A program made the position numbers and the translations under genes. From assembly GCA_934271275.1 (NCBI GenBank), contig CAKQRD010000020.1, forward strand, positions 1 to 33,640: a stretch of 33,640 nucleotides of DNA, given 5' to 3'. Origin of the DNA: an uncultured Clostridia bacterium (lineage in GTDB: Bacteria; Bacillota; Clostridia; Christensenellales; Borkfalkiaceae). The notes below the pieces were generated by a model. That model ran no database searches. It saw nothing but the letters and a program-made list of their open reading frames with translations, and was not told where the DNA came from. Position 1 is the stretch's first letter; each line of letters starts with the position of its first letter. Shown one piece after another: positions 6,306 to 15,404 of this stretch.

Positions 6306-9164
6306 ATGAAAAAATTCTGGAAGCCTTTTACCGCGATTTTAACGCTTGTCGCGCTTGCCGCAACCGCAGTGACGAGCGTTTTCGCGCTGAACGACAAGAC
6401 CTTGGAATTCGACGAGTCCGTACCCGCCGCTTCTTCGGGTAGCGCGGAGGTTTTTTCCTCGCGCGTGAACGTGCCGTATTCTGCGGCGGATATTAAATTC
6501 TGCGTGTTCGTATCGCCCGAAGGCGACGATTCCCGCGCGGGAGAAAATAAGGAAAACGCCGTGCGCACCTTAAAGAGAGCGCAGGTTCTCGTCAGAAATT
6601 ATTACGGAAACGGCGGTTCTGGCGACGCTTCGATTATGCTTTGCGACGGCGAATATTACCTTGACAAGCCTTTGGAGCTTACGACGGAAGAGACCGCGGG
6701 CGGCGCGCTTTACATACGAGCCGAAAATCACAATAAAGCTACGATAAGCGGTTCAAAGCGTGTTGACTCCGCCGCCGTTACCGAAATCAGCGACGAAAAG
6801 CTCGGAAGAGTGTGGAAAATACCTTGCGAGAACTATATAAATCAGCTTTACGTCGGAGAAAACTACGCCGTGCGCGCGCGTTATCCCGACGCGGGCGAAG
6901 AGCTTCGCGCAATGACGACCGATCAGGTTTACAAGGATATTCTTATAGACGGGGATTCGATTGCGGAATTCAGCGAAAGCGATTTCGACGGCGCGATTAT
7001 GACCGTGAACGTTATGTGGGCGGAATCTTATCTTCGCATCGAATCGGTAAAAACCGAAAAGGTTAATCTTGAAATGTCCGCGGGCGGTGTGGAAAGAACG
7101 CTCGGGAGAGTTCGCATAAAAGGCGAGGACGCCCGCGTTTTCGCAAGAGAAGGGCTTCGCATAAACGAAACCTCGCGCTGCGCGTTCCACTTTGAAAATT
7201 CCAAAGCGTTTCTGAACGCCGAAGGCGAATGGTATTACGATAAGTCGGAAAAGACGGTTTATTATCTTCCGCGCGCTAATGAAACGCTTGAAAATTCGAT
7301 TATAAGAATTCCGTATTCGGAGGTTCTTGTAACGGCGAGCGGCGAAAAAGACGATAAAATCGGAAACGTGATATTCGAGGGCGTAAACTTCGCGTATACC
7401 GCAAACACCTACGTTGACGGGAAAATCGGCGGACAGGGCAACAGAAACGATAACGCCTTCACGCAGCGTTTTACGGGCGGGCCGAACGACGCGAGACCTA
7501 TCGCGGCGATAGCCGTTACCAATGCCGAAAACGTGCGCTTTTCCGGAAATATCTTTTATTGTCTCGGCGGCGGGGCGATTGATTGCGTTTCGGGCGTTAA
7601 GGATATAAGGATAGAGAAAAATCTTTTCCGCGGAGTAGGCGGCAACGGCGTTCTGGTAGGACCTACCTATACGGGTATGTATAATGAGGACGAAAACGGA
7701 AACAAAACGTGGATAATTCCGCACGACGATGAAAGAGAGTTCAACATAAACGTTTATACCGAAAACAATTATATGACCGATATAGGCTGGCAGGAATACG
7801 GCTCGTGCGCGGTAATTTATACCTATTCGGTAAACAGTAAGATAAACAGAAACACTATAAGCAACGTGCGGTATACGGGTATAAGTTCCGGCTGGGGGTG
7901 GGATACGACCGCCACTTCTTACGATTTCTATAAGGGAATCGAAATAGGCTACAACAGAATAACGGGCGTAATGAATCTGCTTGCGGACGGCGGCGCGATT
8001 TATACCGTAGGCGTTCAGCAGGGCGCGCGTATTCACGACAACTACGTCGGCGAAAATTACAGTTCGGTATATACTTATCCTGACGACGTGGGCGATTCTT
8101 CGGGCAAATATTACGCCTGCTGCGGAATTTATCTCGATAACACGAGCGGCGGCGCGGTCGGAGACGGAACGGGCTTCGTGGTGGAAAACAACTACGTTGC
8201 GAAAGACACCCTCGATCAGGCGTATCAGACGGTGAACGCGAGAAAGAAACCGTTGAAGGACGAAAACGGAAACGACCTTTTCTATTTCGTTATAAACGAC
8301 GCGCCCGAAAGCAAAAAGAACGAAATTTACGAGGCTTCGGGCGTTAAGGAAGACGGCTTTACGCTTATCCCCGAAGGCTGCGTGTTATGGGGAGCGCGTA
8401 CCGAAAGCGCGACCGTTTCCGCCGTGTACGGCAACGGACTGAAAACCAAGAAGGACGCCGCGCTCGTGCTTACGGGCAAGAACGGCAAGAGGGTTCAGCT
8501 CGCGGCGGAGGACATTATAGAATGGACGGATACCTGCGTAAGGTTTAAGAGTTCGTCTTACCGTTCGGGCGAAATTTTTGCGATAGACAAGGAAGGAAAA
8601 GCTTCTAATTACGTCGTCGCGACGCTCAACGTTGACAGAAAGTTCTGTATGAGCGGACAGTTTGAAAAGTGGGGCGGGCTTTCGGGCATAGTGCAGGATT
8701 TGCAGACGCAGAGAATTTCCGTGCATAAGAGCAAGGTGAAGGCGAGCAGCACCCTCGGCGCGTTTTCCGCTTCGTACGTTCTCGACGGAAATACCGGTTC
8801 CATATGGGCGAGCGACGCGATAAACGATCCCGATCCGTGGATAGAAATAACGGTAGACGGTAAAAAGATAGACAAAATCATTCTCGGGGCGCGTACGGAC
8901 GGCGGCGGAGACGAAGAAAGCAGAAAGAATCTCACGGTCATCGTAACCGTCAAAAAATCCGCGACGGAATTTGCGGAGATAGTCGTTAAGAACGTCACGA
9001 AAGAAGATAATTATCCCGCGAACGGAATACTCGTTATAGACCTTGCGGGAACTGCGGCGGAAGGCAGATTTATATATTCCGTAAAGGTACAAAAGACGGA
9101 ATCCACTTCCGCGGATCACTTCCTTTGCATAGCGGACGTAATGCTCGTTCCGCCGAAAGCCTGA
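6306..9164 (+). CDS. Secreted right-handed parallel beta-helix protein with C-terminal F5/8C-like domain
   Basis: This encodes 952 residues after a GGGGGA ribosome site. Residues 1-27 are a Sec signal peptide (KKFWKPF, hydrophobic core, ending SVFA). From about 67 the typical opening of bacterial beta-helix glycanases is seen (FVSPEGDDSRAGENKENAVR, then a DGEYYLDKPLEL strand). NQLYVGENYAVRARYPDAG and Asn-rich coils (GNVIFEGVNF, IEKNLFRG, VENNYVAK) follow to about residue 640. A sandwich domain lies at about 690-780, and residues 807-950 resemble a discoidin/F5-8C carbohydrate-binding module (SYVLDGNTGSIWASDAINDP). The N-terminal pattern recalls GH141-type proteins (fucosidase/xylanase), but I cannot place the catalytic acids, so it could also be a lyase-like or binding protein. 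It has no wall anchor and is likely released. It heads the operon that encodes the transporter and alpha-galactosidase. Confidence 0.85.
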   Translation: MKKFWKPFTAILTLVALAATAVTSVFALNDKTLEFDESVPAASSGSAEVFSSRVNVPYSAADIKFCVFVSPEGDDSRAGENKENAVRTLKRAQVLVRNYYGNGGSGDASIMLCDGEYYLDKPLELTTEETAGGALYIRAENHNKATISGSKRVDSAAVTEISDEKLGRVWKIPCENYINQLYVGENYAVRARYPDAGEELRAMTTDQVYKDILIDGDSIAEFSESDFDGAIMTVNVMWAESYLRIESVKTEKVNLEMSAGGVERTLGRVRIKGEDARVFAREGLRINETSRCAFHFENSKAFLNAEGEWYYDKSEKTVYYLPRANETLENSIIRIPYSEVLVTASGEKDDKIGNVIFEGVNFAYTANTYVDGKIGGQGNRNDNAFTQRFTGGPNDARPIAAIAVTNAENVRFSGNIFYCLGGGAIDCVSGVKDIRIEKNLFRGVGGNGVLVGPTYTGMYNEDENGNKTWIIPHDDEREFNINVYTENNYMTDIGWQEYGSCAVIYTYSVNSKINRNTISNVRYTGISSGWGWDTTATSYDFYKGIEIGYNRITGVMNLLADGGAIYTVGVQQGARIHDNYVGENYSSVYTYPDDVGDSSGKYYACCGIYLDNTSGGAVGDGTGFVVENNYVAKDTLDQAYQTVNARKKPLKDENGNDLFYFVINDAPESKKNEIYEASGVKEDGFTLIPEGCVLWGARTESATVSAVYGNGLKTKKDAALVLTGKNGKRVQLAAEDIIEWTDTCVRFKSSSYRSGEIFAIDKEGKASNYVVATLNVDRKFCMSGQFEKWGGLSGIVQDLQTQRISVHKSKVKASSTLGAFSASYVLDGNTGSIWASDAINDPDPWIEITVDGKKIDKIILGARTDGGGDEESRKNLTVIVTVKKSATEFAEIVVKNVTKEDNYPANGILVIDLAGTAAEGRFIYSVKVQKTESTSADHFLCIADVMLVPPKA

Positions 9165-9188
9165 AAAAGAAGAGTTTAAGGAGAAAAT

Positions 9189-10139
9189 ATGACGAAAAAA
9201 TTAGTGCCGAAAGGAGAAAAGGGCAAGGACCTTTACGCAAAAGAAAACGTTTCGTACGTTCTTATGTGTCTGCCCGTCGTAATAAAAACGCTTATATTTT
9301 CCATACTTCCGCTTTTATGGCTCGTTATGGCGTTTGAAAATTATAAGGGCTTTCAGGGTATATTCGGCAGCGAATGGGTGTGGTTTCAGAATTTTGAATA
9401 TTTTTTCAGGTCGGAAATAATCTGGCACGTTATATGGAACACCATCGCGCTCAACTTCCTTTTTATTCTCGTCGGCACGCCCAGCACCGCGCTTATGGCG
9501 ATGCTTATGTTCGAGATGAAAAACAGGTTTGCGACCAAGCTTTTTCAGACGATATATTTTATACCGTACCTTATTTCGTGGACGGTGGCGCAGTATTGCG
9601 TTGAGGGGATACTCGGGGCGAACGGATTGATAAATTCGGTGCTTACGAGTTTAAGCCTCGATACGGTGAAGTTTTACGACGCGGCAAACGCGCACGCGTG
9701 GCCGTGGATTTTGCTTATATGCAACATCTGGAAGGGGCAGGGCTACGCGATAATCATGGATTACGCGAGCCTCAGCGGAATGGATACGGAGCTGTTCGAG
9801 GCGGCGGAGCTTGACGGCGCGAACAGAGGGCAGAGAATGTGGTATATTTCCTTGCCGCATTTAAGAAAAATCATCGCGATACTTCTTATTATGTCGCTCG
9901 GCGGGATATTCCGTTCCGATTTCGGTTTGTTCTGGTTTATTCCCAAAAACGATTCCGACAGGGCGCTTCTGGAAACGACGGAGGTTCTCGATACATATAT
10001 TTATCAGCTTTCCATAAGGGAAACCGATTATAGCGCGGGTACGGCGATAGGTCTCGTTCAGTCCGTGGTAGGTACGGTCGTGTTGCTGTTTTCTAACTGG
10101 ATAGTCAAGAAAATAGACAAGGATTCGGCGTTTGTTTAA
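9189..10139 (+). CDS. ABC transporter permease, LplB-type (complex glycan import)
   Basis: This encodes 316 residues with AAGGAG (9178-9183) before the ATG. Six hydrophobic segments are visible, starting with SYVLMCLPVVIKTLIFSILP. The binding-protein-dependent permease signature (EAA loop) lies in the C-terminal third: FEAAELDGANRGQRMWYISL, then PHLRKIIAILL. The NFEYFF segment before the second membrane helix is typical of the LplB/YteP group that imports oligosaccharides such as rhamnogalacturonan, xylan or mannan fragments. It pairs with the next permease and the lipoprotein at 11128. No ATPase gene is in the cluster; relatives usually share a MsmX/MsmK-type ATPase encoded elsewhere. Confidence 0.95.
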   Translation: MTKKLVPKGEKGKDLYAKENVSYVLMCLPVVIKTLIFSILPLLWLVMAFENYKGFQGIFGSEWVWFQNFEYFFRSEIIWHVIWNTIALNFLFILVGTPSTALMAMLMFEMKNRFATKLFQTIYFIPYLISWTVAQYCVEGILGANGLINSVLTSLSLDTVKFYDAANAHAWPWILLICNIWKGQGYAIIMDYASLSGMDTELFEAAELDGANRGQRMWYISLPHLRKIIAILLIMSLGGIFRSDFGLFWFIPKNDSDRALLETTEVLDTYIYQLSIRETDYSAGTAIGLVQSVVGTVVLLFSNWIVKKIDKDSAFV

Positions 10140-10153
10140 GGGGGCGGAGAAGA

Positions 10154-11035
10154 ATGAAAAACAAGAATAAAATAGGCGGTTCCGTCGTCTTTGACTTTTT
10201 CAACGTTTTATGGATGGTTCTTTTCGCGCTGTTCTGCCTGATTCCGCTCGTAATAATGATTTCGGCTTCCTTTTCCGCGGACGAAGCGTTGCAAAATTAC
10301 GGTTACACGCTTTTCGTAAAGGAATGGAGTTTGAATGCTTATAAGGTCGTGTTCGGCAACGTTACGCCGCTTTTAAGGGCGTACGGCGTAAGCCTTATCG
10401 TAACGGGCGGCGGCACGATACTCAACGTGTTTTTAACGGCGATGATAGCGTATCCCTTGTCCAAGCCGCATTTCAGGTTCAAAAACGCGGTGACGATAAT
10501 GCTTCTCATAACGATGCTGTTTTCCCCCGGAATGGTGCCGACTTATATACTTATCACGCAGTATCTCAAATGGAAAAACACGTTCGCGGTTATGATAATT
10601 CCGCAAATCGGCACTACGTTTTACATAATACTTCTCCGCACGTTTTTCTCGGACATTCCCAAGGAAATAGGCGAAAGCGCGAAGATGGACGGCTGTTCGG
10701 CGTTCCGCGAATTTCTGACGATTACCATACCTCTTTCGCTTCCCGCGCTCGCAACCTGTTCTATTCTCGTCGCGCTCTCATACTGGAACGACTGGGGAAC
10801 GGCGTATCTTTACGTTGACGATAATCGTATGTGGAACGTGCAGATGCTGATGATAAACCTCGTGCAGCAGGCGCAGGAGTGGAAGAAAAATCTCGGTCAG
10901 CTCGCGGGGAATCAAAGCTCCGATTCGATAGTTATGGTTACCTGCATACTCGGCACTCTGCCTATAATGGGCGTATTTATGGCTCTCCAAAAATACATAG
11001 TGAAGGGTATGACGGTCGGCGCGGTCAAGGGCTGA
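10154..11035 (+). CDS. ABC transporter permease, LplC/YtcP-type
   Basis: This encodes 293 residues, 14 bases after the partner permease, with GGCGGAGA as ribosome site. Six membrane helices are predicted by eye (first FNVLWMVLFALFCLIPLVIM; last IVMVTCILGTLPIMGVFMAL). The family hallmark SFSADEALQNYGYTLF lies between helices 1 and 2. The EAA motif is EIGESAKMDGCSAFREFLTI with TIPLSLPALAT following. The protein ends MTVGAVKG, the usual C-terminus of the YtcP/LplC group. Together with the upstream permease it forms the membrane channel for an oligosaccharide importer; the specificity comes from the lipoprotein encoded next. Confidence 0.95.
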   Translation: MKNKNKIGGSVVFDFFNVLWMVLFALFCLIPLVIMISASFSADEALQNYGYTLFVKEWSLNAYKVVFGNVTPLLRAYGVSLIVTGGGTILNVFLTAMIAYPLSKPHFRFKNAVTIMLLITMLFSPGMVPTYILITQYLKWKNTFAVMIIPQIGTTFYIILLRTFFSDIPKEIGESAKMDGCSAFREFLTITIPLSLPALATCSILVALSYWNDWGTAYLYVDDNRMWNVQMLMINLVQQAQEWKKNLGQLAGNQSSDSIVMVTCILGTLPIMGVFMALQKYIVKGMTVGAVKG

Positions 11036-11127
11036 AAAACGAAATATTACGGAGAGATTACCGAAATAATATTGAAATTTTACGGGGAAAGCACCCCGAT
11101 ATAAAATAAAAGCAGGAGGAAAGAACA

Positions 11128-12693
11128 ATGAAAAAATTTGCGGCGATAATCGCAGCGGGACTTTTGGCTATAAGCGGCGCGGTCGGATTTGCGGCTTGCT
11201 CCGGCGGAGGGAACGGCGGTTCGTCCGATACCGTGCAGTATATCGTATATACGGGCGGCGGCAGTCTCGACGGCGCGGTTCGTATCAAGAACAAGGTGGA
11301 CGAATACGTTTTCGATAAGCTCGGCTTCCACGTCGAACTCAATTACGTTCCGTATACCGAATATTCCACGAAGCTCGGGTTAAAGCTTAATACGAACGAG
11401 TATTTCGATATGTGCTATATTGGCTCGCTTCTTACGGGCAACCCGTATTCTCTCCGCGCGAGCGAGGGGTATTTCAAGGATATAACCGAAGATCTTCCGA
11501 AATATGCGCCCGATATTTATAATTCGCTTTCCGCGGACGTCTGGAACGCGGCAAGGGTAAACGGAAAAATTTACGGCGTCGTGAACGAGCAGATTTTTGC
11601 GAGAAGCACGGGCGTGGCGATAGACAAAACCGTTGTTAAGGCTTTGCGCGACGGCGGTTACGACCTTACGCAGGAAAACATAGATAAAAACGGAATAACC
11701 TACATAGAAGTTATCAACAAAGCGATGGAGTATATCAAGAATAACCCCGAAATTTCGCCTAACGGTAAAGTTCCGCAAAGCACGCTTATTCTCGGAAATC
11801 CTTACGACGATATTTTTATGCAGAATTACTCGTTCGACAGCTTGGGAACGGCTTCCGAATACCCCGGCGTTATCCGCGCGACGGCAAAGGAAAACGCTTC
11901 TACGGTCATAAATCAGTATGAAACCGAGGAATTTAAGGAATTTGCGGAGTTTTGTATGTCTATGCACCAAAAAGGCTATATTCCCGACGGAAAAACGGTC
12001 GATATAACCGAAAACCAGAGGGTAAGACTTACGGGTACTTATCAACCGGGGTGCGAATCCGACCTTTATACGCAGGTCGGCAGAGAATTCGAGCAGTTTC
12101 GATTCGGCGTGCCTATGCTCACGACTAACAACGTTACCTCTTCGGTCACGGCGATAAGCGTGAACAGTACGAAAACGGATAAATGCCTTAAACTTCTCAA
12201 CCTTTTGTATACCGACAAAACGCTTTATAATCTTCTCGCGATGGGTGAGGAAAGAGCGGAATATAACTGGACGAAGGGCGAAATGGAAAACGACGAAGGC
12301 GTTATGGAGGAATACGACTATATAGAGTATATCCCCGGCAACGGTTACAGTATATACTCCGACTGGGCGTTCCCTACGATGTTCAACGCGTACAGAAAAA
12401 TTTTCCAGCCCGCGGATATGGCGGACAGAATAAAAACTCTGAACAAAGAAGCGTTCGTTTCTATCGGTAACGGATTTGCGTTCGTGCCGAGCAAATCGGT
12501 CGCGAAATACCAGTCTGATTGCGGCAGAGAAATAGACATAGTCATAAAACAGCTGTTAAACGGCACGTTCCAGAGCGGAATTACTGCGGAAACGCTCGTC
12601 GAAAACCTTAACGCGAAATTAAGGGCGAACGGTCTCGACAAAATTCTTGCGGAAAAGCAGGCGAAATTCGACGAATATCTCGCGAATAAATAA
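11128..12693 (+). CDS. Extracellular substrate-binding lipoprotein of the oligosaccharide ABC transporter
   Basis: This encodes 521 residues with a strong AGGAGG site. The lipoprotein signal ends in the lipobox GFAAC, so C24 is the lipidated residue, followed by a Gly/Ser-rich linker. The rest is a two-lobe cluster-D/F type binding protein of the long LplA class (about 500 residues rather than 400), with YVPYTEYSTKLGLKLNTNEY early on and the C-terminal INQYETEEFKEFAEFCMSMH and NSTKTDKCLKLLNLLYTDKT segments seen in that class. It would be anchored on the outer face of the membrane and deliver glycan fragments to the two permeases just upstream. A 92-base gap after the permease holds a small hairpin CGGGG/CCCCG near 11083-11098 that could adjust its expression relative to the permeases. 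Confidence 0.93.
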   Translation: MKKFAAIIAAGLLAISGAVGFAACSGGGNGGSSDTVQYIVYTGGGSLDGAVRIKNKVDEYVFDKLGFHVELNYVPYTEYSTKLGLKLNTNEYFDMCYIGSLLTGNPYSLRASEGYFKDITEDLPKYAPDIYNSLSADVWNAARVNGKIYGVVNEQIFARSTGVAIDKTVVKALRDGGYDLTQENIDKNGITYIEVINKAMEYIKNNPEISPNGKVPQSTLILGNPYDDIFMQNYSFDSLGTASEYPGVIRATAKENASTVINQYETEEFKEFAEFCMSMHQKGYIPDGKTVDITENQRVRLTGTYQPGCESDLYTQVGREFEQFRFGVPMLTTNNVTSSVTAISVNSTKTDKCLKLLNLLYTDKTLYNLLAMGEERAEYNWTKGEMENDEGVMEEYDYIEYIPGNGYSIYSDWAFPTMFNAYRKIFQPADMADRIKTLNKEAFVSIGNGFAFVPSKSVAKYQSDCGREIDIVIKQLLNGTFQSGITAETLVENLNAKLRANGLDKILAEKQAKFDEYLANK

Positions 12694-12713
12694 CCCGACG
12701 AGGAGGGAAAAGG

Positions 12714-15404
12714 ATGGTTAAGGGACTAAACAAAAAACGGGCGATTATAACCCTGTTCGTGATTTTAGCGATTGCGATTACGGCGTTTTTCGTCTCCTTT
12801 ACGGGCGTTGCGAATGCAAGAGCCGAAGGGCTTAAAGAGCTTAAACTCGACTTTGAAAAGGACGACGGCGGCGCGTTTACCGAACATTCTGCGGGCGGCT
12901 GGATAGTCGAAAACGGCGTTTACCGCCCGAAGCAAGGCGGCGCGATTACGAAAACGAAGGAGCAGATAGAGCTGACTTCCACGAATTACGTTTCCTTTGA
13001 TTTTTGCACCGACGCGTTTCCGTTCGACGTTTTCTTTACGGAAAATCTGAACGCCTCTTGGCAGGGAATAGGCGTGCATCTCTATTCTATCGCTGACGGC
13101 GTCGTTACGGTGAACAAAAATCTCGATCAGAACGACTGGCTCGGCGACTATATAGGCAACTATGCGGACGGAAAAACGCATAACCTTAAAATCAGAATAG
13201 AAAATTCGGAAATGTCCTTTTATATGGACAAAAGCGAAACTCCGCTCGCGTTTAACGGCGGCGCGGTGACGAGCTTTTCTCTCGGTATAGAAACGCTTTC
13301 GGATAAAGCGCAGCTTATATTCCGCGCGGCGAGCGAGAACAGCTTTATAGACAATCTTATCATAAGCGCGACGGATGAGGAAGAAGAGCCCCCCGCGCCG
13401 CCGACTCCTCCCACTCCCGAAGAGCCGGAAGATCCCGACGAGCCTTCCGTAGAGCCGTGGGAAGTCTCGCTCGACTTTTCAGAGGATTCGCAGGCGGAGA
13501 ATTTTTCCGCGGGGCGCGGTACTGCGGGCTGGGTGATTTCCGAAGGGAAATATTATCCTGCCGCGGCGGGCGCAGTAACGAAAACGGTTAAGAAAATCAA
13601 TCTTAAAGCCGTAAATTATATATCGTTCGATTTTTACGCCGATTCCGTACCCTTCGATTTCTTTATGACGGAGGATTCCGAAACGACTATGGCGGGCATA
13701 GGCGCGCACCTTTATTCGGTTGCGGGCGGGGTGTTTACCGTCAATAAAAACCTCGATCAGAACGATTGGCTCGGAGACCACGTCAGAAATTTTGTGGACG
13801 GCAAGGCGCACAATATAAAAATCAAAATAGAAAATTCCGCGATTTCGTTCTATGCGGACGGAGAAAAAACCCCGCTTTCCTTCAACGGCGGCGCGGTTAC
13901 GAGCTTTCCTCTCGATATAGAAACGCTTTCGGACAAAGCGGAAATAGTATTCCGCGCGGCGAGCGAAAAGTCTTATATAGATAATTTCATCGTTTCGGAA
14001 AACGACGTGGAATACGTCGAACCCGTTCAGCCCGATAACCGTTACAAAGAGCTTAACGTAGATTTTTCGGACGCGGCGCAGAACAAATATTTCGCTGCCG
14101 AATTCGAGTCTGCGGGTTGGCGTGCGAACGGCGGAAGCTTTTATCCCGCCGCGGCTTGGGCGACGGTAAAGGTCGTTCAGCCGATAAGCCTTGACAAAAC
14201 GACGTATATCGCTTTCGATTTCTTTGCGGCGATAAACGGGAAAAACAAATCGGAATCGCAGTTCAGCGCGGCGTTTTTGCCGAATTTCGATTCGCAGAAC
14301 GGCTTCGGAATACACGCCTATTATTCGGGTGAAACGGCGGTCATCACCGCCAACGAAAGTCTTTCCCGCGACCGCTGGCTTGCGGACTGCATTTTCGCGT
14401 GGGACGACGGCAAAGTTCACAATATGAAAATCAAGGTGGGCGAGGGTAAGGTTTCTTACTATCTGGACGGCGAAATTATCGCGTTTGCCGACGGCAGAAC
14501 GGAATTCGACGTTACGGTAACGGAAAACGAGGTGTATCTCGCGTTCCAAAGCACCGAAACCATGAGCCGTATAGATAATTTTATCGTGAGCGAGAACGAT
14601 ATAGCTTACGAACCACCTGCGCCGTACGAAGCTTTCGAGGAATTCGAGACGGGCTTTGCGGACGACGGCGGGTTTATCGCAAGCGCGAACGGCGGCTGGG
14701 TTGCGGAAAACGGCGCGTTCTCTCCTTCGAGAGCGTGGGCGACCGCACAGTACGGAAAAGTTATTCCGCTTGACGGAGAAAAGACCATAAAATTTAACTT
14801 TACCGCAAAAGAGGACGATAACGGTTCGCAGTTCAACGTGGGACTCGTGAACGGGCTTGCGAGCGATGGCGTAGTTCCGTCCTCGGGCGTAACTCTGCAC
14901 CTCTATAAGCCTCAAAACGTTCAGTTCAACGTGAGCTACTGGTTCGGCAATCCGTTCGAGGCGATAGCGGACAGCTCCTCAAAGAATTTCTTCGACGGTG
15001 AAACTCATTCGGTGAAGATAGTAATTAAGGATAAAACCCTTTCGGTCGTGATAGATAACGAAATAATTTTCAAGAATGTCGCGGTGAACTCGGAGGCGGG
15101 GTATCTAACCTTCCAGTCAACCTCTACGGAAACGAAAATAGAGGCTCTTTCGATAAAGAATAAGGCGGAATCTCTTAATATTCCGAGCGGCGAAGGGGAT
15201 ATTTCTTACGGCGGCGATACGGGTAAGAACGATAACGACGGCAAAACGGAAAATATTTCGGGCGCGGTTAAGGAAACCGCCGACCGTACCAAAACGGTTA
15301 TAGCGATCGTTTGCGGCGTGCTGACCGCAGTGTTTGCGGCGGTGTTCGTTGCGATAACGATAGTAACAAGGAAAAATAAAAACAAAAAGGAGAACGAAAA
15401 ATGA
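12714..15404 (+). CDS. Membrane-anchored surface protein with four tandem LamG-like modules
   Basis: This encodes 896 residues. A long N-terminal signal (to about residue 38) is followed by four homologous modules at roughly 40-219, 251-432, 446-632 and 641-817, each with the pattern GGW..ENGVYRP, LDQNDWLGD, ADGKTHNLKI and a closing FRAASE..IDN-I.S. A Pro/Glu linker (about 223-245) separates modules 1 and 2. The modules look like concanavalin A/LamG-type jelly rolls, so sugar binding is the likely role; no catalytic motif is seen. The tail has a Gly/Asp/Asn-rich spacer, a membrane helix at about 861-884 (TVIAIVCGVLTAVFAAVFVA) and a Lys/Asn-rich cytoplasmic end. It probably captures glycan at the cell surface for the transporter encoded just upstream. 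Its stop overlaps the next start (ATGA), which suggests coupled translation. Confidence 0.85.
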   Translation: MVKGLNKKRAIITLFVILAIAITAFFVSFTGVANARAEGLKELKLDFEKDDGGAFTEHSAGGWIVENGVYRPKQGGAITKTKEQIELTSTNYVSFDFCTDAFPFDVFFTENLNASWQGIGVHLYSIADGVVTVNKNLDQNDWLGDYIGNYADGKTHNLKIRIENSEMSFYMDKSETPLAFNGGAVTSFSLGIETLSDKAQLIFRAASENSFIDNLIISATDEEEEPPAPPTPPTPEEPEDPDEPSVEPWEVSLDFSEDSQAENFSAGRGTAGWVISEGKYYPAAAGAVTKTVKKINLKAVNYISFDFYADSVPFDFFMTEDSETTMAGIGAHLYSVAGGVFTVNKNLDQNDWLGDHVRNFVDGKAHNIKIKIENSAISFYADGEKTPLSFNGGAVTSFPLDIETLSDKAEIVFRAASEKSYIDNFIVSENDVEYVEPVQPDNRYKELNVDFSDAAQNKYFAAEFESAGWRANGGSFYPAAAWATVKVVQPISLDKTTYIAFDFFAAINGKNKSESQFSAAFLPNFDSQNGFGIHAYYSGETAVITANESLSRDRWLADCIFAWDDGKVHNMKIKVGEGKVSYYLDGEIIAFADGRTEFDVTVTENEVYLAFQSTETMSRIDNFIVSENDIAYEPPAPYEAFEEFETGFADDGGFIASANGGWVAENGAFSPSRAWATAQYGKVIPLDGEKTIKFNFTAKEDDNGSQFNVGLVNGLASDGVVPSSGVTLHLYKPQNVQFNVSYWFGNPFEAIADSSSKNFFDGETHSVKIVIKDKTLSVVIDNEIIFKNVAVNSEAGYLTFQSTSTETKIEALSIKNKAESLNIPSGEGDISYGGDTGKNDNDGKTENISGAVKETADRTKTVIAIVCGVLTAVFAAVFVAITIVTRKNKNKKENEK

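Noticed and set aside
6753..8036. Minus-strand open frame of 427 codons opposite the beta-helix gene
   Set aside because: No ribosome site, no family pattern; it is a shadow of the beta-helix frame.
11083..11098. Hairpin CGGGG/CCCCG as a terminator before the lipoprotein gene
   Set aside because: The stem is only five pairs and no T-run follows; it is at most a weak processing or stability element.
13479..14915. Long open frame on the minus strand (478 codons) inside the LamG-like surface protein
   Set aside because: It lies opposite a gene with clear repeat homology, signal peptide and ribosome site; its product is Arg/Val-rich low-quality sequence, as expected for a reversed frame in this codon use.
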